Source of the DNA: Epiperipatus broadwayi
Lineage: Eukaryota; Onychophora; Udeonychophora; Euonychophora; Peripatidae
Direction: 5' to 3'
Assembly (NCBI GenBank): GCA_028023455.1
Contig: JAQFVV010012512.1
Span: 1,408,413 to 1,472,412, forward strand
Length of the DNA stretch: 64,000 nt
The translations under genes were made by a program, and so were the position numbers. Of this stretch, positions 10,046-21,555 are shown one piece after another. Below the pieces are notes generated by a model that was not told the DNA's origin, ran no database searches, and worked only from the letters and a program-made list of their open reading frames with translations. The first letter of the stretch is position 1; each line of letters begins with the position of its first letter.

Positions 10046-12390
10046 GGTATAATAATATCACCCTCTGTTATTTATATACAGTAATAAAGTCATATATTAT
10101 AACACTACAAATATACAATCACTATTCTCTTTAAAATATATGTTCTCGAATAACATCAACAAATTTAAAAAAAACCATTCTCCATTTTCTTTTCAAAAAC
10201 ATTATTTTTTTATATTAATACTGAACATATATATATATATATATATTGTAACAGGTCCACCCCTTTACCTATGTTTCTTAAAGTACTCATCTTTACGCGA
10301 GTATGAATGTGTATATCTATATACGCGTATGAACAAAAATATAAGTCCTATACATATATAATTTTCTTCGATATCATACACAGTATATTTATGGACGTCT
10401 AAGTAAAGACTCCAAGCGCCAATCTCACCTGTACATAAGTATTATATTGGATAATATGGAAGTATGTAATAGGATGATAAAATGACCCGGCCTGCTGCTA
10501 GCTTTCTCGGGGCAGATGGTAAAATTACCGGCAGTAGATCTAACTCTCTTTTTTTTTCTAAAAAAAAAAAACTCAAAACATAAAAACAAAAAACATTCAT
10601 TATTTTATACATATTTATTAGTACTAATATTTACGTAAGTCAAATCAATTCTCTTTTTTCTTTATTATTTATCAAAGATTCCTATCAGTTTTCCCTTTTG
10701 TGAGTTTACTCTCTTATTTCTTCATCAAAGCCCACACACACAAATATGCCATAATATGTATGTGGCAACGAAGATTTAATTATGGACAAATTAATATGCT
10801 AATAATGACAGCAGGAAATAATTCAAACTCTCCATGCAAAAGTAAAGAAAAATTAAGTTCACAATTGGGTCAAACAACAGTTTTCTGAATTACATGGAGT
10901 AAGCTTACTGAGAGATCACATATATATGCAAATAGAAAAGGGTACCTGTGTTTTCGTTAGGGAATTGATTGGATTTACCTGGTGAAAAAGAAATCTCCAT
11001 CCTTGGATGATGAAGGGACTTTTTGAAGATCGGACTCCATGGCTGAATTCTATTTATTTATTTAATTATTCTTTTACACATCTCATGATGATCCAACATT
11101 TTACTTATTGAGGTGATTTTCTAGGCTTGGTGTCCCTTCTCCGATATTGGCAGCTGCTATACATTCAGGAGAAGGATTCAAACACCTCGTATGTTGAAGT
11201 TTCTACCCCATCCTGATCATATTTTATCAACGTATAACATTGATCTCTGGATTCTTATTTCTGTATATAAGTCTAAAGTCTGCGTTCTTCCACTCCCAAA
11301 CTTATAATAATCTTTTTTTAATAATAAAATCTATCTTTCTTTTCAAATCAGGAATTGCCAACTCTGCCCCTTCTCTTAATTCTTTCTTTTCATTCATTTT
11401 CCATTTCCAATTAACATTCCATATGCGTTCATTGGAATGCACTGTAAAAGCTTTTACACCTTTTTTTTCTAATTAGTATTTAATTAGAACTCAACATTCC
11501 AAGGCTTTTATAACAGTCAATTTCATTGTTCTGTAAATCACTGTCTTCCATCTTGGCATTTATAGTTCTTTGTTTGACTTAATATATATATATATATTTA
11601 AAAGTTTATCAAACAAAATGTTTTAATTTTTATTTTGTGAATTTTCATATTTAATTAATTCAAAACACATTCATACATATACATAGTGATATGTATAGCT
11701 GAGTTTGGCAAAACAAAAAATCAGAGCATGTGTATACCCCCCATACATCTTTTATGAGCTTTTTCATTGAAATAACTAAATCTACAATTCAATATGACCA
11801 CACAAATGACCATTGATTATACATCAATTTGTAAATATTAGTTTTGTTAGTAAATTAATATATATTTTTTTTAATAATACATTAGTAATAATATATTTTT
11901 TAATAATATGTTAAGTATATGAATACATATTTGCCTAATTATAATTATGATAATATGTTAAGTATACAAATACATATTTGTCTAATTATTGCAACAGGGT
12001 TTGATTATACCTGCCTTGTTGAATATATATATATAATACTGTCTCCAACATTCAACTGTTTTATATTTTTAGTCATTTTCAAGGATCTGCAACAACAACA
12101 AGAAATACATATTTATAAATAAACCTTAATTACATAAAACTTTTACCTTATATTAACATAAACAGTAATAAACATATTAATTATACATAATTATATTTTA
12201 CTTACATCTTCCTCCTCTACTTATATTATTACACTTCCTTTTTACATTATATAATTACAAATCTTAAAATCATCCAAGAAACGTTTTATACAAATTTAAA
12301 GCCAATCCCAATTTCAAATTACTTCCCCTTTTTAAAATCACACATAAAAACCCATCTCAAAAACCACATTCCTAAACTATATCTTTAAAT
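10046..12390. other. Repeat-derived, gene-free stretch of unit A
   Basis: A (TA)n run at 10224-10248 is followed by TGTAACAGGTCC (TGTAACGGGTCC in unit B), an LTR-like beginning with no partner found. At about 11150-11190 the minus strand has a GTGTTTGAATCC word resembling an RNA polymerase III box B; unit B keeps the better GTGTTCGAATCC. The frames at 10140, 10700, 11240 and 11919 lie in low-complexity AT-rich sequence and are not convincing proteins. Another (TA)n is at 11582-11597. Confidence 0.4.
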
Positions 12391-12399
12391 AAATATGAA

Positions 12400-12720
12400 A
12401 CAAATGTAAATATCTTTTTTTAAAATTTGAACAACTTAAACCTATTTAAACATTTCATTTTTAATTATACATTATTTTACATTCCTTATCCACTCCATTA
12501 ATTCTATTTAAAATAGGATTATATTTTTATATGTAAAAATATTCTTTTATCATCCTTTCCCTGTAACTTTTAACACTTTCCAACGTTTTAATTAAATTCT
12601 TTATGCCCTAAAACTTTACAATATATGTAAACATTTGAATTTTTATCATATAAATGTTGTCTAAGTCTAGTTTTTAATGTATTCTTTGTTGTACCAATAT
12701 ATAAAATCTTTTTTCCCTCA
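12400..12720 (-). pseudogene. GIY-YIG nuclease relic (retroelement tail), unit A
   Basis: The minus strand reads ILYIGTTKNTLKTRLRQHL, then DKNSNVYIYCKVLGHKE. This is the YIG-to-RxxxH core of a GIY-YIG domain of the kind found at the C-terminus of Penelope-like elements. It belongs to a different subfamily from the copy at 4582. A single extra base at about 12590 breaks the frame here; in unit B the frame continues with IKMLESVKNYRERMIKEYFY. The upstream RT part is not recognisable in either unit. Confidence 0.65.
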
Positions 12721-12757
12721 GAAGGAGGGGAAAAAGATTTCATAAAATTGGTACAAA
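12690..12757. repeat. Near-perfect palindrome at the start of the GIY-YIG relic
   Basis: The arms tgtaccaatatataaaatc and gatttcataaaattggtaca flank CTTTTTTCCCTC AGAAG GAGGGGAAAAA, giving one hairpin of about 68 bp. It is retained in unit B (37870-37932). It overlaps the codons of the YIG motif. Confidence 0.7.
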
Positions 12758-13202
12758 CCATTCCTAACTGTAATAATATTTTGTTACGACTTATGACTCA
12801 CAATTTTCAATTAACACTTGATTTGATGGTGAATTTAAATAAAACAATATCCTGATCACCAGATAAGATTAATGCAAGAAAAGAATTGTGTGGGGGGAGG
12901 CCTCCTAGATTAAGAATCTTACAGCTTTCTAAAAAAAAAAGAAATACTTGAGTAAATGTACAATTTTGTACATAAAAATATAACATTCTCTAAAAATAAG
13001 CTCCATGGTGACTTTTGGAGTGAAAAGTAATATAAGTCTGGGTCTTATTTTTGGGAAAATGTGGTATTTCAGATTGAGAGGTTCATTTTGTTAAAAAAAT
13101 TGAGTTATTTTGAGCTAAACAATGAGTTGGCTAGAATTGACTTAGTTAAAACTGATTATCAGAAGTATATTCTTTTATTCTTCTTTTTTACTTTTTTTGC
13201 AA

Positions 13203-14020
13203 ATCTTCATATATATATATATATTTCTTATAATACTTCTTTCACATACACTTCAATGCAAAAAAAAATTCTTAAAAAATTTCTTTATTTTCCTTACTGT
13301 TTCCAGCAGTCTTCATCAGAGCTACAATATTTGAACAATATAATACACAAACATGACTTCATATAAAAGAGATATTATATAATAGATAATGATTAAACAA
13401 GACAGATAGTAAGAAACGAAATAAAAATTATAAAATAATAATAGTCATAAAAAATTGTAATATTTAAAGATTTATTTTTAAAAATAAAAAAGTAAAAACA
13501 AAATAGTATTAATATGGTGTATTGGATACATTTTTGAATATTAATTATATGTAATTTATATGTGCATGGATGCGTATTTATGTGCATGAATGTGTATTTA
13601 TAGATATATGTATGGATTTGTATATAAATGTCTGGGTATATGTGTGTCTGTAAATATGTATATATGTATGCTTTAAAGATATATACATATATTTGGATAT
13701 GCATATGTGTATATATAGATGTAGGTATGGAATTTATATATATATATATATATAGATATATATATATATATATATATGTCTGTGGGTAATATGGATGTAT
13801 ATATCTATATATGTATGTAGGGGATTTATGTGTATATTTTTATATACATATGTGCATTTTTATATAGATAAAGTGATGTTTATGTATTATATTCTTCAAA
13901 TATTGTAGCTCTGATGAAGACTCCTGAACAGTTGAAACTGTAAAAAAAGAAGTTTTTTAAGAAAATTTGTTTGAATTGATGTGTATGTGCAAGAAGTATT
14001 ATAAGAAATATATATATATG
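13203..14020. mobile_element. Terminal-inverted-repeat element (MITE-like), unit A
   Basis: The ends, about 130 bp each, are inverted copies: tttcttataatacttc at the left and gaagtattataagaaa at the right. Inside each arm is a word reading CTCTGATGAAGACT on one strand. The interior is a TA/GTATG-rich microsatellite with no coding capacity. The element sits between (TA)n runs. The same element occupies 38383-39184 in unit B. Confidence 0.8.
13738..13776. repeat. (TA)n microsatellite
   Basis: Two TA runs separated by GATA, inside the MITE-like element. The length differs from unit B. Confidence 0.85.
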
Positions 14021-14705
14021 ATTAAAACTGATTGTTATTTATCACATTATGGCCACCAAAATGAGAAAAGTTAATATTAAATAAAAAGATAAAAATAATT
14101 TTAATGTTTTAATATTCTATTGTCTCTTGTCAAATAAAACTATATAGACTTCATTTTGCTATAATTAAGTAATTTTATTTCATGGATGGGTTGGGTCTTC
14201 TTCACCTGATAAAAAACACAGATATTTAAAAAATAATTTACATTACTTACAAATGTAGATGTAATAAAATTGCATTAATTGATACTTCTAAGGTATTGTA
14301 ACGGGCACAGACATCGTTACATTGTTTTTTTTATTAATAAACATGAAAAAAAATAAAAGTTCAATAAAAACTTCTTTTTTAAGAATTAAAAATAAAAAAA
14401 ATTATCTTAAACTCGCTCATATATAAAATCGCACAGATAAATAATTATTAAAATAAAACTTTATTAAAGAAAAAGTATTTTAAAACTAAATTTTCAGAAA
14501 AGATTTAGAGATAAAAATATATGTTTAAGTTTGAAAACAGATTAATCTTTTGTAAAATGGAAATGATTATTTTAATTAGTAAACTAGCCTTGGGCATCTA
14601 AAGTGTATAAGCAACGGTCAGATAGGAAAACAATAGGAACAGAATGGCCAATGAAAGAAATCCATCGGGGAAATCGGACCTCAATGGAAGGATCATCATC
14701 ACCAA

Positions 14706-14745
14706 TGACGTAACATCCATTGGATCCTAAAGTTATGTATAAAAG
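14706..14745 (+). promoter_or_regulatory. LTR promoter: TGACGTAA, CCATTGG, TATAAAAG
   Basis: A CRE-like TGACGTAA (14706), an inverted CCAAT-type CCATTGG (14717) and TATAAAAG (14738) lie in order and are repeated in the right LTR at about 17557-17596. This is a compact RNA polymerase II promoter, expected to drive the retrotransposon RNA. Confidence 0.55.
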
Positions 14746-14827
14746 AAAAAATTTGGAAATAAAAAGTGATTTGGTTTAATTAATTAGGAGGAGATGTGAC
14801 TATATGTGTTAGTGCGGAGTTGAAGGA

Positions 14828-14862
14828 GAAGGGATTGAAAAGACGCACTCTTCAATCCCTTC
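14828..14862. repeat. Perfect 12-bp-stem hairpin in the LTR
   Basis: GAAGGGATTGAA and TTCAATCCCTTC enclose an 11-nt loop. The second LTR has the identical stem at 17678-17712, with one loop change. It lies about 90 bp downstream of the TATA box, so it should be in the 5' end of the RNA. A run of A follows. Confidence 0.75.
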
Positions 14863-16412
14863 AGTTGTTAAAAAAAAAAAAAAGAAATGAAACATCGCTT
14901 TTCTTATACTGAGGACAACAGGATCATCGGGGGATTTAATGTGGATTCCAAATGGCAAGCAATGGATAAAAGGAATTTTTTGAAATCCTAAGAACGCTTT
15001 AAATATAAATAATTTATGAACATTTCTAACAAAAGAACTCTAAATATTAAACTTTTCAATATTTATAAATATAAGAATTTCCTATCTGACTAAAGTAGTT
15101 AAAATGTTATTTGATGTATTTCTTTTGTAAAATCATTTCCATTTACATTTTTTTTGTTCTTTAAGTTTTATTATGATTTCTGTTTTCCGATAAATTAAAA
15201 TAGATCAATGATAAACTTAAGTCGGGTGAAAATGGCTGTATAGATTTGTAAAGTTATATTAGGGGAGGGTAATCTTAGGTTATTCATGTCATTGTTGAAT
15301 TGGGTCAATGGATTGGATATATTGATGTAGTTAGTAGATGTAATGCAAGATTCACTACAGGCAGAATTGCTTGTATACGCCACACACTTCCTCTTGCCTA
15401 GGGAATGCGATCGTAAGTCGGCAAAATGACCGCAGTCCATTTCTATGGAGTTTTTTTTTATTGTTCTTCTCATTAGATAGATGTAATATTCCTATCTGAT
15501 GAGAGTCAATGTCTTATCTTAACCTATTTTGTGTTGCCGTATTCGTATTACATTGAATACATCGATATATCAGATGGATTGACGCCAGGTTGACTGCGAA
15601 CTTTTAGCCTAAGGTTAAATGGGGATAGAATGTTTTATCTTCAAATGCAAATCTATGTAGTCTATTCATACTCGACACTAAATAAAAATGCATTAAATTT
15701 AAGTTGTTTATAGACGCTTGCATGGATTCGTTACCGGCTAATTATGTTTTTGGTTTTCATATTCGATCAAAATATATATAGACATTCGGTAAATACTGAT
15801 ACCTTACGGTGAGTATCTAAAATGTATTTATTCGGATGTCTTTTAAGTTATTGGTGCCACTGCAGTATCTTACGATGAATACCAGTGGGTTTCTTGTATT
15901 CCCTATGCAATTGACGGTATCAATGATTTTGTATTTTGATCGTTTATGTTTATTTTGAAATGTTTTAGCCATGTAATCTATGTAACTGATCTATACTCAA
16001 CATTTATAAACAACTTTTATAAATCCCTCTGTGTGAACTTATAATAGCATAAAAATTAAAATGTAAATTTAAATTCTAAAATCAAGTTAAAACCCAAAGT
16101 AAAAGTTATTCTAAAATAATGTTAAATTTTATATATACGTACGTAAATAAATGTTTGTATGTTAATTACTGGCAGTGGCTTATTTTTTTTTTTTAAATTA
16201 TTCTTAGATAAGAATTTATTATAAATATTACTCTCTGCTATTCCAATGAGCTGGTGACTTGGGTTAACGACCGGATATCAAAATATATAAATAAAATAAA
16301 AAAAATTTTTTTTTGACTTACGTATCTGCCTACTTTATAAATTTTTCTAGGTTCAAATGCATAGATGGCACCCTGTAGTGCAGATCACATTAAGACTTAT
16401 TCTCTGGATTGT

Positions 16413-17142
16413 TACAACTGGCCACCCAACTTGGGTTGATCTATTAATAAAAACAACATATACCCTGAGTAAATTTCTTTTTTCAAAATGAAATATTTTT
16501 ATCTGTTTACATAAAGTCGGACTTTAAATCTTATAAAAGCACTGCCAGAAAGAAATTGCACATATATTAAACACGAGAAAGTATTAATAATATTAAATTG
16601 TATTTAATTAAAAAGAAAGTCAAAAGGTTGCAATTAATATGTTTTTTTTTATTTGTTAATATATATTATGCTTTAACGTGTATAGGCGTGCACAGCCACA
16701 TAAGTTTATGATCGAAATGTGGTGCCTTATGATGAGTACCTTTGGGAATTACTTCAGTGTAACCCTATGTATGCATTTCAATCAGTCATAAATAAGTTGG
16801 TGGTATTTATAATTGTGCTGCAAATATACACGTTTAAACCCATTATCTTTCAAAACATATTTACCTCAATGCAACCTTCTTAAATAAATAATTTAAAAAA
16901 TTTGCTTGTCATGCCATGTGTAAAAATAAAATGTATAAAAAAATAGAACTCTTGTGGGGAGGAGGTGAATGTAAATGGTCCTTAGGAAAGCGATGCTCAC
17001 CATTTTTTTTTGTATATAGTCTTTTTGTAAAGTTACTAACCGGATGTTTTTGTAAATTTTGTTAATCGTGTACTGTAATTACTAACCCTAAGAAAAATAT
17101 TTTTTTTTGTTCATTTTTTTTTAAGTAAGTTTACTGATATGT
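16413..17142 (+). other. Interior of the non-autonomous LTR element
   Basis: It begins with the primer-binding-site-like TGGCCACCCAAC. The rest is AT-rich with no open frame above chance. It probably holds packaging and priming signals only. Confidence 0.5.
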
Positions 17143-19277
17143 AATGGGCACAGATGTCGTTACATTGTTTTTTTTATTAGTAAACATGAAAAAAAATAAA
17201 AGTTCGCCAATAAAAACTTCTTTTTTAAGAATTAAAAATAAAAAAAATCATCTTAAACTCGCATATATATAAAATCGCACAGATAAATAATTATTAAAAT
17301 AAAACTTTATTAAAGAAAAAGTATTTTAAAACTAAATTTTCAGAAAAGATTTAGAGATAAAAATATATGTTTAAGTTTGAAAACAGATTAATTAATCTTT
17401 TGTAAAATGGAAATGATTATTTTAATTAGTAAACTAGCCTTGGGCATCTAAAATGTATAAGCAACGGTCAGATAGGAAAACAATAGAAACAGAATGGCCA
17501 ATGAAAGAAATCCATCAGGGAAATCGGACCTCAATGGAAGGATCATCATCAACGATGACGTAACGTCCATTGGATCCTAAAGTTATGTATAAAAGAAAAA
17601 ATTTGGAAATAAAAAGTGATTTGGTTTAATTAATTAGAAGGAGATGTGACTATATGTGTTAGTGCAGAGTTGAAGGAGAAGGGATTGAAAAGATGCACTC
17701 TTCAATCCCTTCAGTTGTTAAAAAAAAAAAAAAGAAATGAAACATCGCTTTTCTTATACTGAGGACAACAGGATCATCGGGGGATTTAATGTGGATTCCA
17801 AATGGCAAGCAACGGATAAAAGGAACATTTTGAAATCGTAAGAACTTTTTGAACTCTCAGCTTTAAATATAAATAATTTATGAACATTTCTAAACAAAAG
17901 AACTCTAAATACTAAACTTTTCAATATTTATAAATATAAGAATTTCCTATCTGACTAAAGTAGTTAAAATGTTATTTGATGTATTTCTTTTGTAAAATCA
18001 TTTCCATTTATATTTTTTTTTGTTCTTTAAGTTTTATTATGATTTCTGTTTTCCGATAAATTAAAATATATCAATGATAAACTTAAGTCGGGCATGAATG
18101 GCTGTATAGATTTGTAAAGTTATATTAGGGGAGGGTAATCTTAGGTTATTCATGTCATTGTTGAATTGGGTCAATGGATTGGATATATTGATGTAGTTAG
18201 TAGATGTAATGCAAGATTCGCTATGGGCAGAATCACTTGTATACACCGCACACTTCCTCTTGCCTAGGGAATGCGATCGTAAGTCGGCAAAATGACCGCA
18301 GTCCGTTTCTATGGAGTTTTTTTTTATTGTTCTTCTCGTTAGATAGATGTAATATTCCTATCTGATGAGAGTCAATGTCTTATCTTAACCTATTTTGTGT
18401 TGCCATATTCGTATTACATTGAATACATCGATATATCAGATGGATTGATGCCAGGTTGACTGCAAACTTTTAGCCTAAGGTTAAATGGGGATAGAATGTT
18501 TTATCTTCAAATGCAAATCTATGTAGTCTATTCATACTCGACACTAAATAAAAATGCATTAAATTTAAGTTGTTTATAGACGCTTGCATGGATTCGTTAC
18601 CGGCTAATTATGTTTTTGGTTTTCATATTCGATCAAAATATATATAGACATTCGGTAAATACTGATACCTTATGGTGAGTATCTAAAATGTATTTATTCG
18701 GATGTCTTTTAAGTTATTGGTGCCACTGCGGTATCTTATGATGAATACCAGTGGGTTTCTTGTATTCCCTATGCAATTGACGGTATCAATGATTTTGTAT
18801 TTTGATCGTTTATGTTTATTTTGAAATGTTTTAGCCATGTAATCTATGTAACTGATCTATACTCAACATTTATAAACAACTTTTATAAATCCCTCTGTGC
18901 GAACTTATAATAGCATAAAAATTAAAATGTAAATTTAAATTCTAAAATCAAGTTAAAACCCAAAGTAAAAGTTATTCTAAAATAATGTTAAATTTTATAT
19001 ATATGTGCGTAAATAAATGTTTGTATGTTAATTACTGGGAGTGGCTTATTTTATTCTTCTTTTAAATTATTCTTAGATAAGAATTTATTATAAATATAAA
19101 TCTCTGCTATTCCAATGAGCTAGTGACTTGGGCTAATGACCGGAATCAAAATTTACAAAAAAAAAAAAAAAAATTTTTTTGACTTATGTATTTGCCTACT
19201 TTATAAATTTTTCTAGGTTCAAATGCCTGGATGGCGCCCTGTAGTGTAGATGACGTTAAGCTATAAATCTGGATCGT
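17143..19277 (+). repeat. Right LTR
   Basis: Same sequence as 14296-16412, with small indels such as an extra TTAA near 17395 and an extra CTTTTTGAACTCTCAG block near 17845. It carries the same promoter and hairpin. Confidence 0.85.
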
Positions 19278-19436
19278 TATAGTATAAATAATTGTTTATT
19301 TATTATAAATATGATTTTGTGCAATTTTATTGAAATAATATTTGAAAAACAAAATAGAATACATATAAAGAAATATATATATGGTAAACAAAACAAGTTA
19401 TAAATTTTTGTAACTTGCTTTTATCTTGCATTTTAT

Positions 19437-21124
19437 GATCACTAGATGGAGCTTTACTGATAGCTCCTAACAAGCTTGTTTACATAAATGCCAAGAGGAT
19501 CACGTCAATGAAGGATTGGAAGTCTAGAAACTAGTCTTCCAACCCTTCATTGATGTGAGCCAACTAGCTTGAAACCATGGTCTGGAGGTGGGAGACAATG
19601 AAAGAGATACTGAATTCTATCTCTCTTGGTGTTTATGTAAATAAGCTTGATGTGATGTATTATGGCTTTTCCTTAAATGAAGTCAAGAATATCTCAGCAA
19701 TTATGCCCAGATAAACCTGTTAACCACTTTATTTTACATTCCCCACTCTAAATTTACCCATAATCTGCTCTATCCCATTTCCACAACATAATCTTTGTCA
19801 ACTCTATAATCTTTATATCTAAATCCCCCTTATCTTTTCCCAAACCCAGCATAAAAACCAATAATTCATTTTCTGTATAATCACCCTTTTCATATTTATT
19901 TTTCCACAACTTCGTTATATATACCCTTTCTGTTTTCAAACATTTACATTCAATTAACAAATGCCTAATATTTTCAATTCCTTCCTTACATAATTTACAA
20001 AATATATCACCCATATTTTTCCATTTAGATGTACATTCTTTTGTAGCTAAAGATCCCATTCGAGCCTTAAACAATAAACTACTTTTCTTACTATTATCAT
20101 ATATTAACTCACACCTAATATTCTGTTTATTTCTATATATATTTAAATTCTTTTTACTCTCCAAACTATTTCTCCATCTTTCTAACTCCCTAGTCTTTAT
20201 TAATAAATTTATTCTTTTATCCCATTCCTTACTACTATAACACTCAATAATCCTCTTAACACAATCATCCCATCTTTGTACAAATATACTGATATAAATT
20301 CTTTATCCAAATCTTTTGCATACCACATTACCTTTCTCACCCATCTTGTTACCTGCACTTTTCTCATAACCCAATTGAATACTATTTTAGCTATTATTTT
20401 ATTATCCATAAACTGCAATCTACCAAACATTTTCATTTTACTTTTTGCATCTCTCATATGAAAACTTGACCATCCCATTTCTCCTTGAATTGCCTCCCTT
20501 GCCGTCCATACTTCTGCATCCAATGCATGTCTTCCTACTTCCCTTTGAGCTTTTTCTAAGAAATCTAATATCTTTTTACTAACATATAATGCATCATTAC
20601 CATATGTTAACCCTGCTACTGCAACTCTTTCCATATAATTCTAACTACATCATATTTGTTATATGAAAATACTGTTAATTTCTTTATCAATCCCTTTCTT
20701 TTCTTTGCTTCATTTATCAATTTTTTCTCCCATTCATCCAAATAGTTTTTCTGATTACTCAAAGTAATTCCCAAATAACTATATCTACTCATCACACTTA
20801 ACTTGATATCTCCCAATAAAAATTCTACATCTTCTTTTTCTTCAGTATTAACCATCATTATATTTGATTTTTCTTCACTAAATTTAATCCCCATCTCCTT
20901 ATCCACCCTTGCACATGTCCTCAACATAACTTCCATATCTTGTTTTTTCTGCACACAAAAATATATCATCCGCAAAAAAAAAGACATGACAAAATATATA
21001 CTCCCTTACTACCTATTAACGGTATCTCTATCCCTCTTCCTCATCTTTCTATTGCTCTTTCTATTTCACTCAAATACAACACAAACAAAATAGGCGACAT
21101 AGGTAAAGCTCTATCTCGGGATCA
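19437..21124. mobile_element. Foldback/TIR element interrupted by a LINE (unit A)
   Basis: The left terminal repeat starts gatcactagatggagcttta and the right remnant ends taaagctctatctcgggatc. The uninterrupted version in unit B (39615-39862) is 248 bp. In A the right side is split by the minus-strand LINE at 19650-21099, with about 10 bp of the element missing at the junction. A small subterminal palindrome, caagttataaatttttgtaacttg, precedes it at about 19393. Confidence 0.75.
19650..21099 (-). pseudogene. 5'-truncated non-LTR retrotransposon (LINE), broken RT
   Basis: On the minus strand the fragment opens with an RT motif reading LPMSPILFVLYL, then the catalytic FADD (about 20973). EEKSNIMM, YSYLGITLS and an RT thumb follow, and near the end a CKLCKEG...HLLIEC zinc-knuckle-like motif typical of LINE C-termini. 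At least three frames share the coding (about 20988-20616, 20634-20209 and 20164-19754), so indels have broken it. The endonuclease and the first RT motifs are missing, the usual result of incomplete reverse transcription. The 3' end is just before 19650 with no poly(A). Unit B lacks the insertion. The exact clade (CR1/Jockey-like versus others) I cannot fix. Confidence 0.8.
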
Positions 21125-21555
21125 TATATATATATATTAATTTTTCAATATTTTATTGTGAATTCATTAATAATATCATCGTAATTTTATTATTATTTGC
21201 ATACTCTGATTCAATACATAAAAACGCTATCAAGAACTGATTTCACGTTAACATGACCAGAACATTCCATAACATTTAGACTAACAACTTAACTGAAAAA
21301 TCAGTATTTTAGCATATTAGTACTTCCACTATTGTATTTCTTCAGATAAGATATTCATTGTAGGATTTATAAATGAAAGAGGTAGAAAAAAAGGAAATAA
21401 TTTCATTTAGCATGTGATGAAATGTTTTAATTTTTGCAGGTTATGCATCAAGCAGACCCGGGCCCTTGATAAATGATAAATTGTGCGACATCGCAATGTA
21501 CTCAAACCTGTTTAGTTCATGAGATGCGCAATATTGAAACTTGTTTTGCATAAAT
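21125..21555. other. Right end of unit A
   Basis: No gene is seen. It matches 39863-40285 of unit B closely. The match stops where the direct-repeat element at 21556 begins. Confidence 0.6.

Larger units (their letters stand above)
14296..16412 (+). repeat. Left LTR
   Basis: It is about 97% identical to the right LTR by eye. It carries a promoter at 14706-14745 and a hairpin at 14828-14862. A minus-strand frame of 92 codons (15195-15473) is shortened to 61 codons in the other LTR; I treat it as chance. Confidence 0.85.
14296..19277 (+). mobile_element. Non-autonomous LTR retrotransposon with 2.1 kb LTRs
   Basis: Two direct repeats, 14296-16412 and 17143-19277, begin TGTAACGGGCACAG / TGTAATGGGCACAG and end GATTGTTACA / GATCGTTATA. 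They surround a 730-bp interior with no gag or pol frame. A primer-binding-site-like TGGCCACCCAACTTGGG follows the left LTR at 16415, giving plus orientation. Unit B has no element here (39451-39470), and GTAT on both sides in A fits a 4-5 bp target duplication. The TG...CA ends and the site style suggest a Ty3-like family, with an autonomous partner elsewhere. No clear polypurine tract abuts the right LTR; a GGGGAGGAGG run lies about 180 bp upstream of it. Confidence 0.85.
970..21550. repeat. Segmental duplication unit A
   Basis: From about 970 to 21550 this matches 30770-40290 (unit B) in the same order and orientation. Three blocks are present only in A: 1441-6140, 14296-19277 and 19650-21099. 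After removing them A is about 9.4 kb, the same as B. Aligned non-coding stretches read by eye are about 95% identical. The unit carries the 167-residue gene, a tRNA-like SINE, a minus-strand PLE relic, a minus-strand GIY-YIG relic and a terminal-inverted-repeat element, in that order. Confidence 0.9.

Noticed and set aside
15195-15473. 92-codon minus-strand frame repeated in the second LTR
   Set aside because: The second copy has lost the first third, and the repetition only reflects LTR identity.
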